NCBI GenBank assembly: GCA_012295275.1
Contig: CM022670.1
Coordinates: 9,972,083-10,034,082 of the forward strand
Reading direction: 5' to 3'
DNA: 62,000 nucleotides
Origin: Chrysomallon squamiferum
Taxonomy: Eukaryota; Mollusca; Gastropoda; Neomphalida; Peltospiridae
The notes under the pieces were generated by a model that was not told the DNA's origin, ran no database searches, and saw only the letters and a program-made list of their open reading frames with translations. A program made the translations under genes and the position numbers. Below, piece after piece: positions 25,971 to 41,650 of the stretch. The stretch's first letter is position 1. The number at the start of each line of letters is the position of its first letter.

Positions 25971-27999
25971 TAAACATGTTACATTTATTTATTAAAAAGT
26001 ATTCATGACAGTTTACATAATAGGAGAAATAAGAAATTCTCAAAATTTCTATCCTGTACTTGTATCATCGATTAATTTTGTTCATAAATCTTATTTTTTT
26101 GTTTTAAATACATTTTAAAATTCTTTATTGCTTTGGAATTTGATAATGTATTTTACAAAAAATCTTTGATGCAGCTATAATTTAATTTAAAAAAAAAAAA
26201 AAGAGTGAGCGAGAGAAAGAACTTGATCTTTAATTGTGGCCAGTTTTTTGCCTTCATTTTGTATTTAATTTTCACTCCACTTTGGGGAGAAATGTGTAAT
26301 TCCTGAAACAAGATGTTTCTGTTGACATTGTGATAAAACCTACTGGATGATTACTAATAAATCTGGGGGTGAAGTTTTCAGGACTGTGCATTGAACAACG
26401 ATCCTCTTCTTGTGTAGACCTGTGTTCCGAGATTTTAGTTTCTCTCTCCGACGATTTCTACTTCTCTCATCTTTGTTTTATCAGCTAATGTCAGAGTTTA
26501 GGTGTATTTGAAAAGCCAGTAACTTCTGTTTGTGAATTACTGAATGACTGGATTGGAATGTTGTTGTGTAACAGATGTCTGTAATAGGAATTATTTGAAT
26601 ATAGTTATGATTTGACTTTGTTTTGTTGGTTTTATGTTTTTACAAAAGTAACTGAGTAATACCTACATATTCATTCATATTATTAAGATTAGACAATTTT
26701 TTATAATTTAATTGTCTTTTTGTTTTGTTTTTTTCATTGTTAATGAATAAGAGAAAATAGAAAACTTGTGTTTAAAAAATAATAATAATAAATTGAAAAA
26801 AAAAAAAAAAAAAAAAAGCATAGCAAAACCCTTTAGGATATATTGAAAAAAAAATATTTATATATATTTTTGTCTTATTTTGCTTACAGGAATGGTCCTG
26901 TCTATATTCTTTTTCTCTCTGACATTTCCACAAAACCAGTTACTGAAAGCAAAACTTTTTCATTATTTATAACATACTTTTGAGGTGATAGATATCTTCT
27001 GATATTGGTCTGAAAAATCAATATTAAACTAATCTGCTAGTTTGCACCACATAATTGTATTATAGGATTCTTCTTGTGGAAGAATGATTTGGAAAGTTTG
27101 ATTTAATTGTTATTCTGGCTTGTTCACTTCCTACTTGAGGAAGTATCAGTCAAATACCACACACACACACACACACACACAATAAACATGCTGGCTGACA
27201 TGAAAAAATATAAACATAATCTGTGATATACATATATATATATATACACATACATTCTAACAATGACATATCCAGATACCCCTCTAAATTTGTTTTAATA
27301 ATTAAAAAAAGTTATTTTATTTTTAGATTAGGAAAGTCAATTTATTTGTTTGTTTTACTTTTGATAATAATTATTACTTTTATTGTTATTATTTTACTTT
27401 ATTTTTTTTTTTCATTTTTTTTTTTTTTTTTTTCTTTTTTTTTTAATGATCTGTAATATAGGGAATAATAATTTAAATACTTTTTGTTATACTGAATACA
27501 TACTTCTCCTGCTCTAATAGACCTAATGAATCAGTTTTATATATTCTACAAGAAGATATATCCCCATTTTAAAAAAAAAAAAAAAAAAAAAGAGATAAAA
27601 AAAAGAAGTAAGAAGTCCAAGAAAAAAAACAAAAAGGATCAAAAATAGTATTTGAAAGAAAAAGAAGTGTTTACAGGTGAATAAAATACTAAAAGAGAAA
27701 GTGTGGATGAGTTCTGTGGGCTTGTTCAGTCTGTTTGTTCATTGTCATTGAAGGGATTTTGTAGATCCCGTGTAATTATCAGCCTATTGTGAGTGCTGGT
27801 GACAGGGTTTATGTGGAGTGATAAAATGTTTGTATAATGGGCTGATAAGTTTGTCTCTCTATTTATCAGCCAATTTGGGCTGTTACAAGTATTAAGATAG
27901 GTCCTAATCTGATTTGTTTTCTTATGACTTTATTTTTTTTTTTTCAGTTTTGTAATTATTTATTTTGTTAAATAATTAATTTTTTTATTTTTTATTATT

Positions 28000-28035
<36 letters not shown>

Positions 28036-31000
28036 ATCCTTTTTACTTACATGTATTCCATTTTTCTAATATAAAACAGTTATAGAAATTTTATACAGGT
28101 ACCACAAACTGTTTTGTTTTTTAAAAGTGAAATTGTATATGATACATGGTCACAATTCTTTATATATATAAATCTATATTTTTCTTTTTCTTTTATTGTT
28201 ATAAATTTTAATTAATTGTATAAAAAAAAGTTTGCATTAATTTCAAATCAACTTGATTCTTTCTCATATTCTTACACTAAATGTATATCATTTTTCACTG
28301 TTTTTTATTTTTCGTGTTTTTTAATTCTGGAAATTAGTTTCTCTGTTAATGAATATTACTAAATTATGGTTACACCCAGATATATCTGAAAGTTGAAATT
28401 ATTGTGCAGGTACACGAATTTCAACTTTTTGTTCTTATCTTCACTTGCTGTGCCATTCACTAAAGCAGCCAGCCAAGTTAATTTTTAAATCCAAAAATGT
28501 GGTTAATCATTTTGTCATCTTCCAAATGCCTAAATTAATCCTGGTTAAATGTATCTTCAAAGAGACATCCTGCTGAAAAACTTAAAAGAGTTTGGCTCAG
28601 AATAAGGAAAGATAATGCATGAACTCTAGCAGACCTTCAGTTTTGTTTGGTGAATAGACTGTATGCTAGGCTATTTGATAAGGAATGATGGGTATGAGAA
28701 CAAAAAATGAAAAGGGTTGGAAAGAGCATCTGAAAGGTCAAAAATTATTTTGGAAAAAAAAAAATTTTTGTTTTTTTTTTATTAAAAAGGGGGAAGGAAA
28801 AATAATAAGGGTTTACAGAAAACCAACTGAACGGTCAAAATCTGTAAATTATGAAATTATTTATATTTCGAAAAAATCAAGATAAAAACATGCATATTAA
28901 ATGTTAATTAATATCCATTTATCCTTTACTAAATAACTATCAGTAAAATGGTATCACCTCTGTGTATGTACACATGTACCCAATAAATGTCATTTTTTCT
29001 TTTACAATTACAAACCATTATCACATTATTATAGGGGCCTAAATATATGTTAGATTTTAATTGATGTCCTTTTATGTTTTTTTTTTTCAAAAGCTTTCCT
29101 GACCATATTTTGCAGTAACAACTAATAAACTACAAAATGTATATCACCTCTTTATATCTATAGACATATACATCATGAATGTCACATTTAATTTGAACAT
29201 TATAACTATTATCACATTAGAGAAACTTTCAATGTCAAATTATTTAGCAGGTCTGAAACAAGTGAAAGTTCAGGTTTGTGTTGTTGATGTTACAGAAAAT
29301 GGCCAAAGGTGGATAAACCAGTTTTGTTACAATTTTCTTTCTTTCTTTTTTTTTCTTCTGGGAATGGAAACTGAAATTATTTTACTTGGCTTCTTATAAC
29401 AAGTCCTATGTATCCATGTTAACAAAAAAAAACATGAATTTGTGGTTTTGTAGTTTTACAGAACACAGCACTTTTTGAATTGTATTCTGTTTTAAAATAG
29501 AATAAATTTATACTTTATGATAGGAAATAATTTTACTGCATCATTAGGTTTTGACTTTAATATTAAATATTGTTTTGAAATTTAAATTATCTGTTAAAAA
29601 CTTTCACTTGTTATAGCATATCATTAAAAATACATAACTTATAAACCATCTGTGTGTGTGTGTGTGTGTGCATGTTTCTGTTTATATGTAAGTACTTCCT
29701 TATAGAGTTAACACACACACACACACACACACAGACAGATACACACACACACACACACACAGACAGACAGACACACACACACACACACACACACACACAT
29801 TTTAGTATAATGCTGAGCATACATAAACTTGTTAGTGCACAAGCTGTTTATTCCACAGAACACATTGCTTGGCCATGCTTTAAATTGTTCATTACTGTGT
29901 GTGTGTGTTATTTACTCAAATCATTGCCTTGTTCCATTACCTTCCTCTCTCTTACAATGATTAGCTTCCACCATTTTCCTTCATTACAGACCCATAAAAT
30001 GATAACAAAGACTAAGGGATATCTGCAGTGTAGTTGTAAACAGGATTATAGATATTTTGTTGTTGTTATTTGATGCACTGAATGATTTTCATCAGGAATT
30101 ACAGATACATTCCCACACATTTGTTATACATGATGTATGATACATGTAATATGTATCCAGTTGTATTGTATGAGAAATGAGTTATGGTTTGAAAAAAGTT
30201 AGTTGAATCAGTGAATTTATAATAGTATGGGAGAAACATTAATAATTAGAAATGCTTGGTTAGTGAATCATTGAATGACTTTTTTTCTGAAATTTAAAAA
30301 ACCCAGAAAAGTTAATCACTTAATAAAAAAAATAGGAATAACCTATTTTGCCATAACATTCAGTTATTTTTCTCTAAAAAATATAAAATATATTTTATTT
30401 TATTTTTCATTTTCTTGTGTATAAAAAAAAACATTTATTAATTTCTTACTTGGAATATTTTCCAGTTCCAGCAATACACTGTATTTACATTAATTTATAT
30501 TAATTTATGTGTTTTGTATATATCTTTTAAACCGTTTCTTTTATTTTTGTTTTTAATACTTAGGTATTCATTTTCTGACAAAATTAATATAATTATTAGT
30601 TGTTCTAATATATTTCTTCTTCTTCTTTAAAAAAAAACTTAGTATCTAATTTATAACATCACCTGCAAAGAATTCCACGGGACAGTATTTATATACAATA
30701 AAGTTTTTTCTTTTTCTTCACTTTTTAATTTCATATTTTAACATTATTATAAAAAAAAAAAAAGAAAAAAAAAAAGAAAAGGTAACATTATCACCTTGTT
30801 TTCAACAGTAATAAAATACATTAAATTTATCCTGTTGACTGAATTAGACTATACACTCAGACGTCTAACATATATACACTATACTGTATGATGTAGAGCC
30901 ATCCCATTTACTGGTCATCTGATCTTGAACAATAAACCGTTATCACTGAACACAGCTCTCTATTAAACAGGGTTTGCACGGACGGGATTCAAATTCCTTT

Positions 31001-31403
31001 CTGATGATGGTTCTGCTGTCCGTGTTTCCTACATCTAATGGTTACTAAGTGCTTTTGCTTTGTCATCAATTTAATGGCTAGCCTTTATTAATCATCCCTG
31101 TGTTGATTTGATGAGCGGAAATTTGTTCCGTCTAATTGCATGCTTGGTCACACGGGGTTAATGGACAAGTAAAAACAAGCAATTACTAGTATATATGAAG
31201 TCAGTACTGTAACATCTCTGTCTGTGGTAATGACTAAAACACTGATGTCAGCTTTCTGTTTGATCACCTTTTACAGTGTCACACGTTTCTCTTTAATTAC
31301 AGTTGTGTAACCTTGATTTTCTTTTTTAATTAGAAAGTGGTTGCAGTTGTTGTGATTATATCTGGTAATGCTGTGTGACATCCACACAGTGGAGCGCATG
31401 CGT

Positions 31404-31455
<52 letters not shown>

Positions 31456-33559
31456 ACACACACTTATATATATGTACTTGAGATCATATATGCATTTTAA
31501 ATAAGTTTTAGATAGATAGATTTTAATGTGTTATAAGGAGTGTGCTTTAGCTCTAGGGTGGAATTAGTTTGCCTCATGATCTTTCCTATCTGATGGATTC
31601 ATCAGATTTATTTCTCCATTTTAATTACATCAGTACATGACATCTAAGGCTTCTCAAATTTTTTTTTCTTTTTGTTTTTTCTTATTTTTGGTTTGTTTCT
31701 TTTGTCTTCGTGGGGAAACATATTTTAAATGCATACATATATACATACACATAATGTATTATATATATGTACTTGAGAACATACATTCAATTTAAATATA
31801 TACCTACATACACATACTCACACTTGCATACAAAAATATACACAAATACCTAGAAATATGTAGACAAGCACATACTTATATAATAAGTGATAGTTATATT
31901 GATAAATGCCGCTTATTATCAGTAATGATGTAATACCTGGCATACCCCGATCATTATCTCCTGTTACCACATGTAATTCACACTGTGCTTTACAACACAG
32001 ACTTATTTTATAACAGTTCACTTTTCTTCTCAAATTTCTTAATATCTATTTTAGTCCTTCTTTTTTTTTCTCCCTTTTTTTTTCATAACCATGACTCCAT
32101 GAGTCATTATTTTAAAAAAAAAGACACCACATCAAGCTGACTGCCTTCAGCCATAGTCTAGCAATATTTTTGTTTCATCTAACTGATATATATCTATATC
32201 TATCTATATCTATCTATATATCTATATAGCTATATCTATCTATATCTATCTATATCTATATATAGCTATATTTATCTATCTATCTATATCTATATGTATG
32301 TATGTATCTATCTATCTATATTCATATATATATATATATCTGTCTGTCTGTCTGTATATATGTAGCTCTAGGGTGGAATTAGTTTGCCTCATGATCTTTC
32401 CTATCTGATGGATTCAAAAGATTTATTTTTTCATTTTAATTACATCAGTACACGACATCTAAGGCTTCTCATTTTTTCTTTCCATTTTTTTTTTTTTTAT
32501 TATTTTTGGTTTGTTTCTTTTGTATTTGTGTGAAAAAATATTTTCTATTGGTCTTAATGAACATTTAGCCTTGTGTATCACAATACCCGACTTGATTTTA
32601 AGGTTACATTTAAAATACTTCATTTTATTTAAAGTGTAATATTTAAATTATTATTATTTTAACACTTTTTAAATTTATTTTGTTAAAAAAAATTTAAATG
32701 TACTTGAAGAGCACTAATATAATGTATTTGAAATACTTTTGTCATGCAGTTTTATTATATAGGCCTATATTTAAGTTTATAACTTTAATCGATATTTGTT
32801 CTAATGGTAATTGAAATACTTTATTTTAATATATTTCAAATACACAACTAGAATGCAGCTGTAATGGTTTGAAATGTAGCATGGTTTGTAATAGTAGGTC
32901 TGTATGATGTAATTGCATTTTGATTTATTTGAGATGGGGTTTTTTTTTTTTTTTTGTGGTATTTGAAGTTTATTTAGTTTGAGCAGCATCAGGACTCGCT
33001 TTGAGAACAAAAAGAACAAGAATATTAAGCCTCACTTTGAGAACAAAAAGAACAAGAACATGAAACCGGTATTAAAGTTCTGAGTCTTACACATACTTGT
33101 TAGTCAGCTGTTAAATCCACTGAAACTACTGCACAGTCATAAACTTGTCATCTGTGAGCCATTTGTCCTTGTGACCTGGTTTCTGTCTCCTACCTGCCTG
33201 AACACCAGCCAGCTTTTCCTACTTAGTCAGGTGTTCAGAAAAAAAAACAGCTTTAAAACAAAATAAGCTGGGATTCAGAGTGTTATTTTATTTTATTTTA
33301 TTTTATTTTATTTTATTTTTCTTTACTTTTTCTTTTTAATTTAATTTAATTTAATTTAATTTAATTTAATTTATTTTTAATTTAAATTTATTTAAATTTA
33401 ATTTAATTTATTTAATTTTTTTTATTATTATTTTTTTTTTTTTAAATTTCATTTCATTTCTAAAACGTATTCTTTATAAACAATACTAAACAAATATCCA
33501 CTTATTCACTTTGATAAACTTGCCTTTATTTTCCTCTTTCTTTTGTTCTTTTTCTTTAT

Positions 33560-33591
<32 letters not shown>

Positions 33592-36500
33592 TCCTTTTCC
33601 TTTATGATGACTCCAGTGATGCCTTTTCAGTCATGAAGTATCCCATCTGATTGGTTTTTTTTCCATCCATTTCATTTTTTTTGTCATGGTTATAAATTAT
33701 TCATTAAAAACTATTGACCGATTAATTTACAGAACTTTGCGATCATGGAATGTGTCAGAAGAGCATCTCTGCATGATTGATTTTTGTCCTGAATGTAAAA
33801 CTTGATTCACTTTTTGTGACTTTCTGTTCGAAGATTCATGTCCACTGGTGGCTAATTATCTAAAAAGAAACTGATAAAAATCAATACAAATATTTTTATT
33901 TTATTTTTTTTTTTGGATGATATTATTTTGAAGGTGGTACAAGACTAATGTAATTGTAAAGCAATGAAAACAACATTTGTATTTATGATGTTTTTGAAAT
34001 AAAACAAATAACAGAAGTGACTGATTGCCTTAAATAAAGTAGAATACTAAAAATAGCAGGGAATGATTAATTACAGCTGTAATTTATCAAACAAAGCTGG
34101 CACTTGGTTATTATTAATGTATTCAAACATTCAAATGTAAACTGTTTTCACCTCTTTGTAGAGTTATTCAAATATATGTTTTTTTAACAAATAAAATAAT
34201 GTTTATAATGTTTTGGCAAACTATATTGTGTACCAGCCAGGAACTGTTCTTTGCCTGACTGTATTCCCTATGCCCCTCCCAGAAAAATCACTTTCTCTCT
34301 AATTTTCTCATTTTCGAGATCTCACTTGTTCTCTCACATTCTGTATCATCATTCTATTTTTTTCATACTTCTGTCTCATTCTTTCTCTTTTTCTTGGTTT
34401 TCTCTTTGTGTCTTTCTTTCTTTTACTTCTTCTTTCATCCATCTGTCTGCCATTTTGTCATTTTTCTCCTGAGTATGTGGTGTGAGTGCACGTGTGTGTG
34501 TACATGTGCACACGCATGTGTGTGTTTTTTTTTCCAGTGCCATACAGTTTATAGCCAGATAATGCATGAAACCAAGGTCAAATTATACATGCTTCATGCA
34601 TGAACCAGATGACCGATAAATTCTGATTAAGTTCCTTTCTGATAACTTGGCAGTGTACAGCATAAACTTCAAGTCCATGTATTTTAGTTAGACGTTATTA
34701 CTTGCAATTACATACAGTTCATGCACCAACATTTATGTATTTAGAGTAAACAAGTCCATACTGACAATGTCACCAAGTGCACTGAAGTGGAAATATTTGT
34801 TATTATTTTAGTACACTAACAATAAATACAGTTGATACTGTGTGGATTGGGGTGTTGTCGCTGTCGACAGTAAAACCTGAGTTACCATTTCTGTTACTTG
34901 AGTGTAATTTACTGTAAAGTCCTTTACTGCACAGCTCATATATTCTCTTGCTTTATTGGCAGCTATAAACACATAAACTATAAATCAGAAACTTAAAACT
35001 TAGAAAAAATCCCATACCACTATCAGGTTGATTCTTGTAAACACTACAAGGTTAAAATATTAAATATTTAACAAAAGTGAAAGACATCCATTTCTAATGT
35101 TAATATTTAATTAATGACAAAAACCTTCACGATATTGATATTTTAAACTCTAGAGAGGCTATTATAATAAAATGCTAATTTTGACATTGATAAGTAAGGC
35201 ATAATATTGTAAGATGATAGTTAAAATAATTAACATAAAATCTAACATGTTTTCAAACCACTGACGTTACTTGGGGTGGGAATGGATATAAGACGTAAGG
35301 GAGATTTAACAAAAATAACAATAACTTACATTTAAACCAATTATAATGATATTACTCAATTTACTGTTTGTAACAGTTATAAGCAACAATTTGAAACGAG
35401 TATTGTGAAAATACTCTTAATGAATGTTTGAAAGTAATAGCTCTGCAGTAAATATTGCTGAGAAAACACAGTGCAAGGCTCTAACAAATATGAATATATA
35501 CACTGAGAATTTGAAAATAATACCTGGTTTAGGTAGGGATTTAACAACTCTGACGATTATCATAGAAAGAGCTAAACTGAAATTTGCTTTACAAAAACAA
35601 CAGCATTAGTATGAAACTGGTCTTTTTTATTGGTTACAAAGGATACAGGTGTATGTTACCTATTGTATATATTAATAGCAATATCAAAACAGTTTGTACA
35701 TATCCTTTATTTCATTTTTATTTTATTTTTTTCTTGCTAGATATTATCACTGCCAGTAAATAACAAAAACACTGAAAATAAATATCTTAAAAAGCAGTGG
35801 TGTGTTTATAAGAAACAGTTTTGCTTGTTGACATAAAAAACAGATATATTTATTTTGTTGTACTTGTATATACATACTTGTATTTAAATAGCACAGCCAA
35901 CAAAATCTGAGAATATTTACATAATAGAAATAACCAGATTTTACTTGACACAATACACATGTTGTTATTTCTCCCATTTCAAATGTAAAATTAGTAATAA
36001 TGAAATAAACATGATAAAGATGTAATAGTAACAATAATACTGATTATCATCATCATTTTCATCATCATCATAATAAATTAATTCTTTACTAAAAACATTA
36101 TTTTAAACTGTATTTTATCTATTTCATTTATTAAATATCATGGATTGAATTTGAAACAATTATTATTATTATTTTTTAATTTTTTTTACCTCTTTTCCTT
36201 AACCAAATTAATTACAAAACAAGTTTTTATTAATAAAAAAAAAATGCTTAATTTTTTTACATTGTTGTAAAACACAACAAAAAATGTATTTTAGAGAGTT
36301 CTATACTGCATTCCATGAAGACTGAAATATTTATTTTTATATTTTGGAAAAGCCTTGGGGCTGAGTAAGGTTCATGCTTCAGTGGTTTAGTAAATGAAGG
36401 ATGGTCTTAAAGATTTCCTGTGCAGTGTAGATCAAATGAAAGACATTTAATGGAACCTCGGTATAAAATTACCTTGGATATTAGATGTCATACAGAGGTT

Positions 36501-37122
36501 ATTAAGATCAAATACAAAACCATAAACTATTTTATATATAAATTTATAGTTTGGTGGGGAAAATCATTTGATTGTTAAAATACTTTAATATATTAGTAAA
36601 TAAATAGATAAATAAATACATTTGTATAAAAATTTAGAACAACAAAAATAAAAACAAAGATTGATTGAAATAAAGGAAAATAAAATAAAATAAATAAACA
36701 AATTTAAAGTTTGATGGGCAGAGTTCCTTCTTTGTTATAAGATTACTATATTTGTAAATAATTATATTGTTATGTGATGGTTTTATTACAGATAAATTAT
36801 ATAACTGAGTATCAATAAATCTGTTTATTCAGACATTAACAAAGTTAATAGAATGGTCAGCGTAATGAAAAGTAGTTTAATTTGCTTCTGCAGTAAAAGC
36901 CTGCTTTGCATGATAATAAGGAGAAAATGATATCTACAACAGCGTTTAATGGATTAAATGAGATATTAAAGAAATTGTTTCAAACATGAGTAGTTGAAAA
37001 TGCATTTTACCTGTTCATAAGGTAATATATAAAAGGTGTTTATATTTTATTTTATTTTATTTTATTTTATTTATTTTATTTTATTTTTGTTTTTATTTTA
37101 TTTTATATTTTTTTATTTTATT

Positions 37123-37165
<43 letters not shown>

Positions 37166-37573
37166 TTTTATTTTATTTTATTTTATTTTATTTTATTTCT
37201 TTATTTCTTTATTTATTTAATTTATTTTATTTTATTTTATTTTATTTTATTTATTTTTTATATTTTATTTTTTATTTATTTTTTAATAGAATATGTGCTG
37301 TCAAAAATATTTCAGAATAATACATTTATATCTGAGCTTTTAAAAAAAAAAAAAATACATAGTAATAATAATAATAGAAATAAATAAATAGGTAAATTAG
37401 ACAAACTCAGAATGGCATAATAATTAATAATAAATAATAATAATAATCAATAAATACTTGTATTCTTGAAAAGCTGCCAGTGCCTGGGTGTACTTAACTA
37501 AATTATATGACAGAAACATTGTACTTCACAGTATATTGTCTTAAATTGTTAAACTGTCACCATATGATTTAAA

Positions 37574-37617
<44 letters not shown>

Positions 37618-37721
37618 ATAATAATAATAGTAATAGTAATAGTAATAGTAATAATAATAATTTGAATAATATAATAATAATACTACTACTACTACTACTA
37701 CTACTACTAATAATAATAGTA

Positions 37722-37767
<46 letters not shown>

Positions 37768-38273
37768 TTTCAATAATAATAAAAAATAAAGAAAGAAAGA
37801 AATAATAAAAATAAATATATTCGTACCACGCTCAGGTTACTACTTGTATTAAGCTGAGATAAGTTTATGTAGATCCTGCTAACTGAATGGAAGACAGATG
37901 TGTACAGATTAAACACACTTAGTGATGGATGTCCAAACAGCTCATTAGATGGCCTTCGTGGAGATAAAAATCTTGACCTTAGAATTGGCATCTTGACATT
38001 TTGATAACATTCAGGTCATTTGCATTTAAAACAGCGAGCTGACGTGTTTGCTTTCCTTAACACCACGTATCTTACTTAGAGGTGAAGAATGTTTGTTACC
38101 AATCAACACAATGCTGTTAGATTGATGGCTTAGGCAGAACAGCCGGGAGAATTAGGAGGAGGAGGAGGAGACACCTGTCTTTATCAATATCACTCACTGT
38201 TTTAAGACTGATGAAAGAGTGCACGTGTGTGTGTGTGTGCGTGTGCATGTGTGTGTGTGTGTGTGTGTGTGTG

Positions 38274-38310
<37 letters not shown>

Positions 38311-38867
38311 GTGTGTGTGCATGTGTGTGTGTGTGACAACACAATAGTAATAAACAGTCTTTTTTTTAACTTCTTACCTTTGTGTCTGTCTGTCTGTGTT
38401 TTTGTGTGGAGACATTGTGATAGTAATAATACATTTTAATTTCTTATTTCTGTTGGAAAATGCTGTAGCTGTAGTTGAATATTGTTCTTCAGTTTATTGT
38501 TTTGTATCTATTGTCCTTTTCTTTTCTTTAAAAAAAAAAAAATTAAATCTGTTAAAATATTATTTGAATAATATTGATTGCAAGTAGAATTCTATGGTTT
38601 ACCTGTATGCAGTGACACTTTGTTATAGCAAACAGGTGTGAATGATTGTTGAAAAGAAAAAAAGGTAATTTAAAATCTTTTGGTTTTTACCTGTGGGTGC
38701 ATAAACCATAATCTGTTGTGATATAGTTCACAGAATTTCAAGAAAGATAGTAGATAACAAGAAATATAATAAAATCAGAATTAGGAAATATAATTAAAAT
38801 AAACCCCTGCATTCTTTTCTTTCTTCTTTTATATTTTATATTTTATATTTTATTTATTTTTTATTTT

Positions 38868-38898
<31 letters not shown>

Positions 38899-40994
38899 TT
38901 ATAATCATTTCTGTATTAAACTATGTCACTTGAGATCATGAATCAGCTGTCAGGTAATTTAAGTACACAAACAAGATAAATTATTTATATTAAAAAAAAC
39001 CTTGATAGGGCCTCATGGTAATAAAAATTGTGTGTAATCTGTCAGTGGAAGTTAGCTGTATAAAAAAACAAGTTTAGTCTTTGTTCTGTGCTTCTGGGTT
39101 TAATTCAGAATAATTTATTATATCGAATAAATAATCCTTATCTAGCTTTATGTTATATGTGTGGGTTTGTGGTTTTTGTTTTTTGGTTGTTATTTTAATA
39201 AATATTTTATCTAGTTGATAAGTATACAGATCTAGATAAGCAGTGAGGTTGTTTTTCATTTTTTAAATAATTGTTTTTTGTTTTTTTAGTTTTTGGGGTT
39301 TTTTTAAGTTTTGTTTTGTTTTTTTATGTTTATATATAAGTATGATCACACACACACACATATATATATATATGTGTGTGTGTGTGTGTCTATATATATA
39401 TATATATAATCTTTTGATCTGTTGCAGTGTATTACTGTAATATGACTAATTGAACATAATATATAATTAAGAGATTAGAAGATTATATAAATAGTTATAT
39501 AAATAATTACATAATCTTACATTTTTGCTTACAGGAAAAATGAATAGGGCTTAAGTAAATAGGTTAATGATGTTAAGAGTAAGCTTGGCACTGAATATGA
39601 ACTTGTCAAAGCTGTTTTAACAAGACGTGAAGCTGGTTTGTGACCAGAAAATAAATGTATTACATCATTTTTGTTTTGTTTACAAGTCATTCTTGTCCAT
39701 TTTCCTGACATAATATTTTTACATAAGAACTCTCCATTTTTACAGAATTTGCTGAATTTTCACACCAGTCGTTAAAGTTAAATTTGGGTGAATGTAATTC
39801 AAAGCAATCACTAAAAGTTAAATTGCTGGATTAATGTTCTGTACGGCTGACCTTTTTTATCTTTCAGATTTCTTTATCTGACAGTAACGTACGCCAGTTT
39901 GATAGCATTTTCCTACAAACCAAAGGGTGTGCAGTCAACTTGATGCATTTAAATGTTATATCTTGGTTTTATTCTCTGCATACAGCTGCTACATTGCAAA
40001 AATGAAATAGTCTTGATAATCATTTTTTATTAAATTGTTTTTTTTTTTACATATTTTCTGTGAAAATAAATTGTTGGTTTTTTTTACCTCAACAATACGT
40101 AATATAGAAGTTGTTTAAACAAAGTGCTGTGCAATGAAATAAGTGATGGATGTCCTGTTTTCAAAATGTTTATTTTTTCTTGTTATTTCAATAATACTAA
40201 TAAAGGACATCTAATCCTTTATAAAAACTGTGATGTAGAAATTATGATCTATTGGATTGTTAGTCTGTAAATAGTTAGTTACTGGTATTCATTCCAAGAA
40301 TAAAACATCTCCTTTACTTGAATAATGTTAATTTTCAGTCCTGTTATATAATTTAGAATGTTACACTGGACTCTTTAACTTAAAGACATTATACATTAAT
40401 AATCAGTTGTATAGCAAACATGACTGTCGATAAAAAACATGCATGCAAGCTTTGCATTTCCTTTAGTGAGATGAATACAGAACTAGTTGTTTAGAAAACA
40501 TCTTCACTATCAGTTCTCTTCATTTTGTTGATCCAGCACACAGTTTGTGAGTCATCAGAGATGTTTTAATTCACACGAAGATTTCTTTTCTCTACATCTT
40601 CTTTTCTCTACGGAGTAACTCAAGTGTTTACCCACCCAAAACATTCAATGTTCTGAAACTGAAATTTTTATAAAGTTGTTTCTTTATTGTTACTTTGTGA
40701 ATTGTTGTATTTGATGGAAAATGAAATGAGGAATAGTTAAAAGAGTCATTGATGTAATGTGGAGATTCTTTTTTTGTGTGTGTGTGAAAGGCTGTGTGTG
40801 TGTGTGTGTGTGTGTGTGTGATAGATAGAAAAATAAATTGATGGAATGTAGATAGAATGTATAGACCTGTGTTACATAATATAAGTATCTTAATGTTTAT
40901 TTTATTTATTATTATCATTTTTGCTATTTTGCATTTTATTTTCTATCTTTTTTTTTTTTTCCTTTTGTTGTAAATTTCAATAAAATCTACCTTT

Positions 40995-41032
<38 letters not shown>

Positions 41033-41615
41033 ATGTCAATTAAAATGATCACATCTCAATTTCCTTTTAAAATAAGAATTAGAAACTATGTTTATATCAA
41101 CTGCTATTCTATCATTATTAAATTGATTTTTAAAACATTATTATTACAGACTGCACACAAAATAAATATGGCTGGCGATGTCGGTTTACTTGCATGTGTA
41201 AATCAGGGACGTGTGATCCAGACACTGGGCGATGTGAGTCTGGATGCAAATCTTCCAGATACGGATCATCCTGTCAGCTTAGTGAGTCTTCATTTATTAT
41301 TATCACCACACATGCACATGCATAATTTACATCTTTCATGTAGATATGCACCCTACATGCAAGCACCCACTCACACACAACCACACATACTCTGTATGGT
41401 TTTAATGATGATAATGGCCTTTGTTCAGATACATTGTTTATCGGAGTATATGATACAAATGTGTGTTAATAATATATATATATATTTATCATTTATTCTG
41501 GTAACAAAATGCATGATAATGTATATGTGTATTCACAATTTTTATCATATAATCTGATAAACATTACATATGAACAATGGTCATTATATTCACTATAACC
41601 ATATAAAGTATGTGG

Positions 41616-41650
<35 letters not shown>

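Larger units (their letters stand above)
18165..41149 (+). other. Large first intron (about 23 kb) of the phosphatase gene
   Basis: AT-rich DNA without any exon I can recognise on either strand. It holds many microsatellites, several short tandem or direct duplications (22061-22135, 31548-32545, 32995-33058) and some patches of higher complexity (around 25380-25830, 27770-27910 and 30890-31180) that could be regulatory or old transposon sequence. It would be 22,985 bp from donor GTAAGT to acceptor TTACAG. An extra exon hidden here cannot be excluded. Confidence 0.55.

Noticed and set aside
35424-35609. 61-residue open frame in intron 1 as an extra phosphatase exon
   Set aside because: No cysteine pattern or flanking phase-1 splice sites were identified; AT-rich chance frame.
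37036-37320. 94-residue Phe/Ile/Leu/Tyr open frame as a membrane protein
   Set aside because: It is entirely the TTTTA/TTTA repeat; no homology or codon structure.
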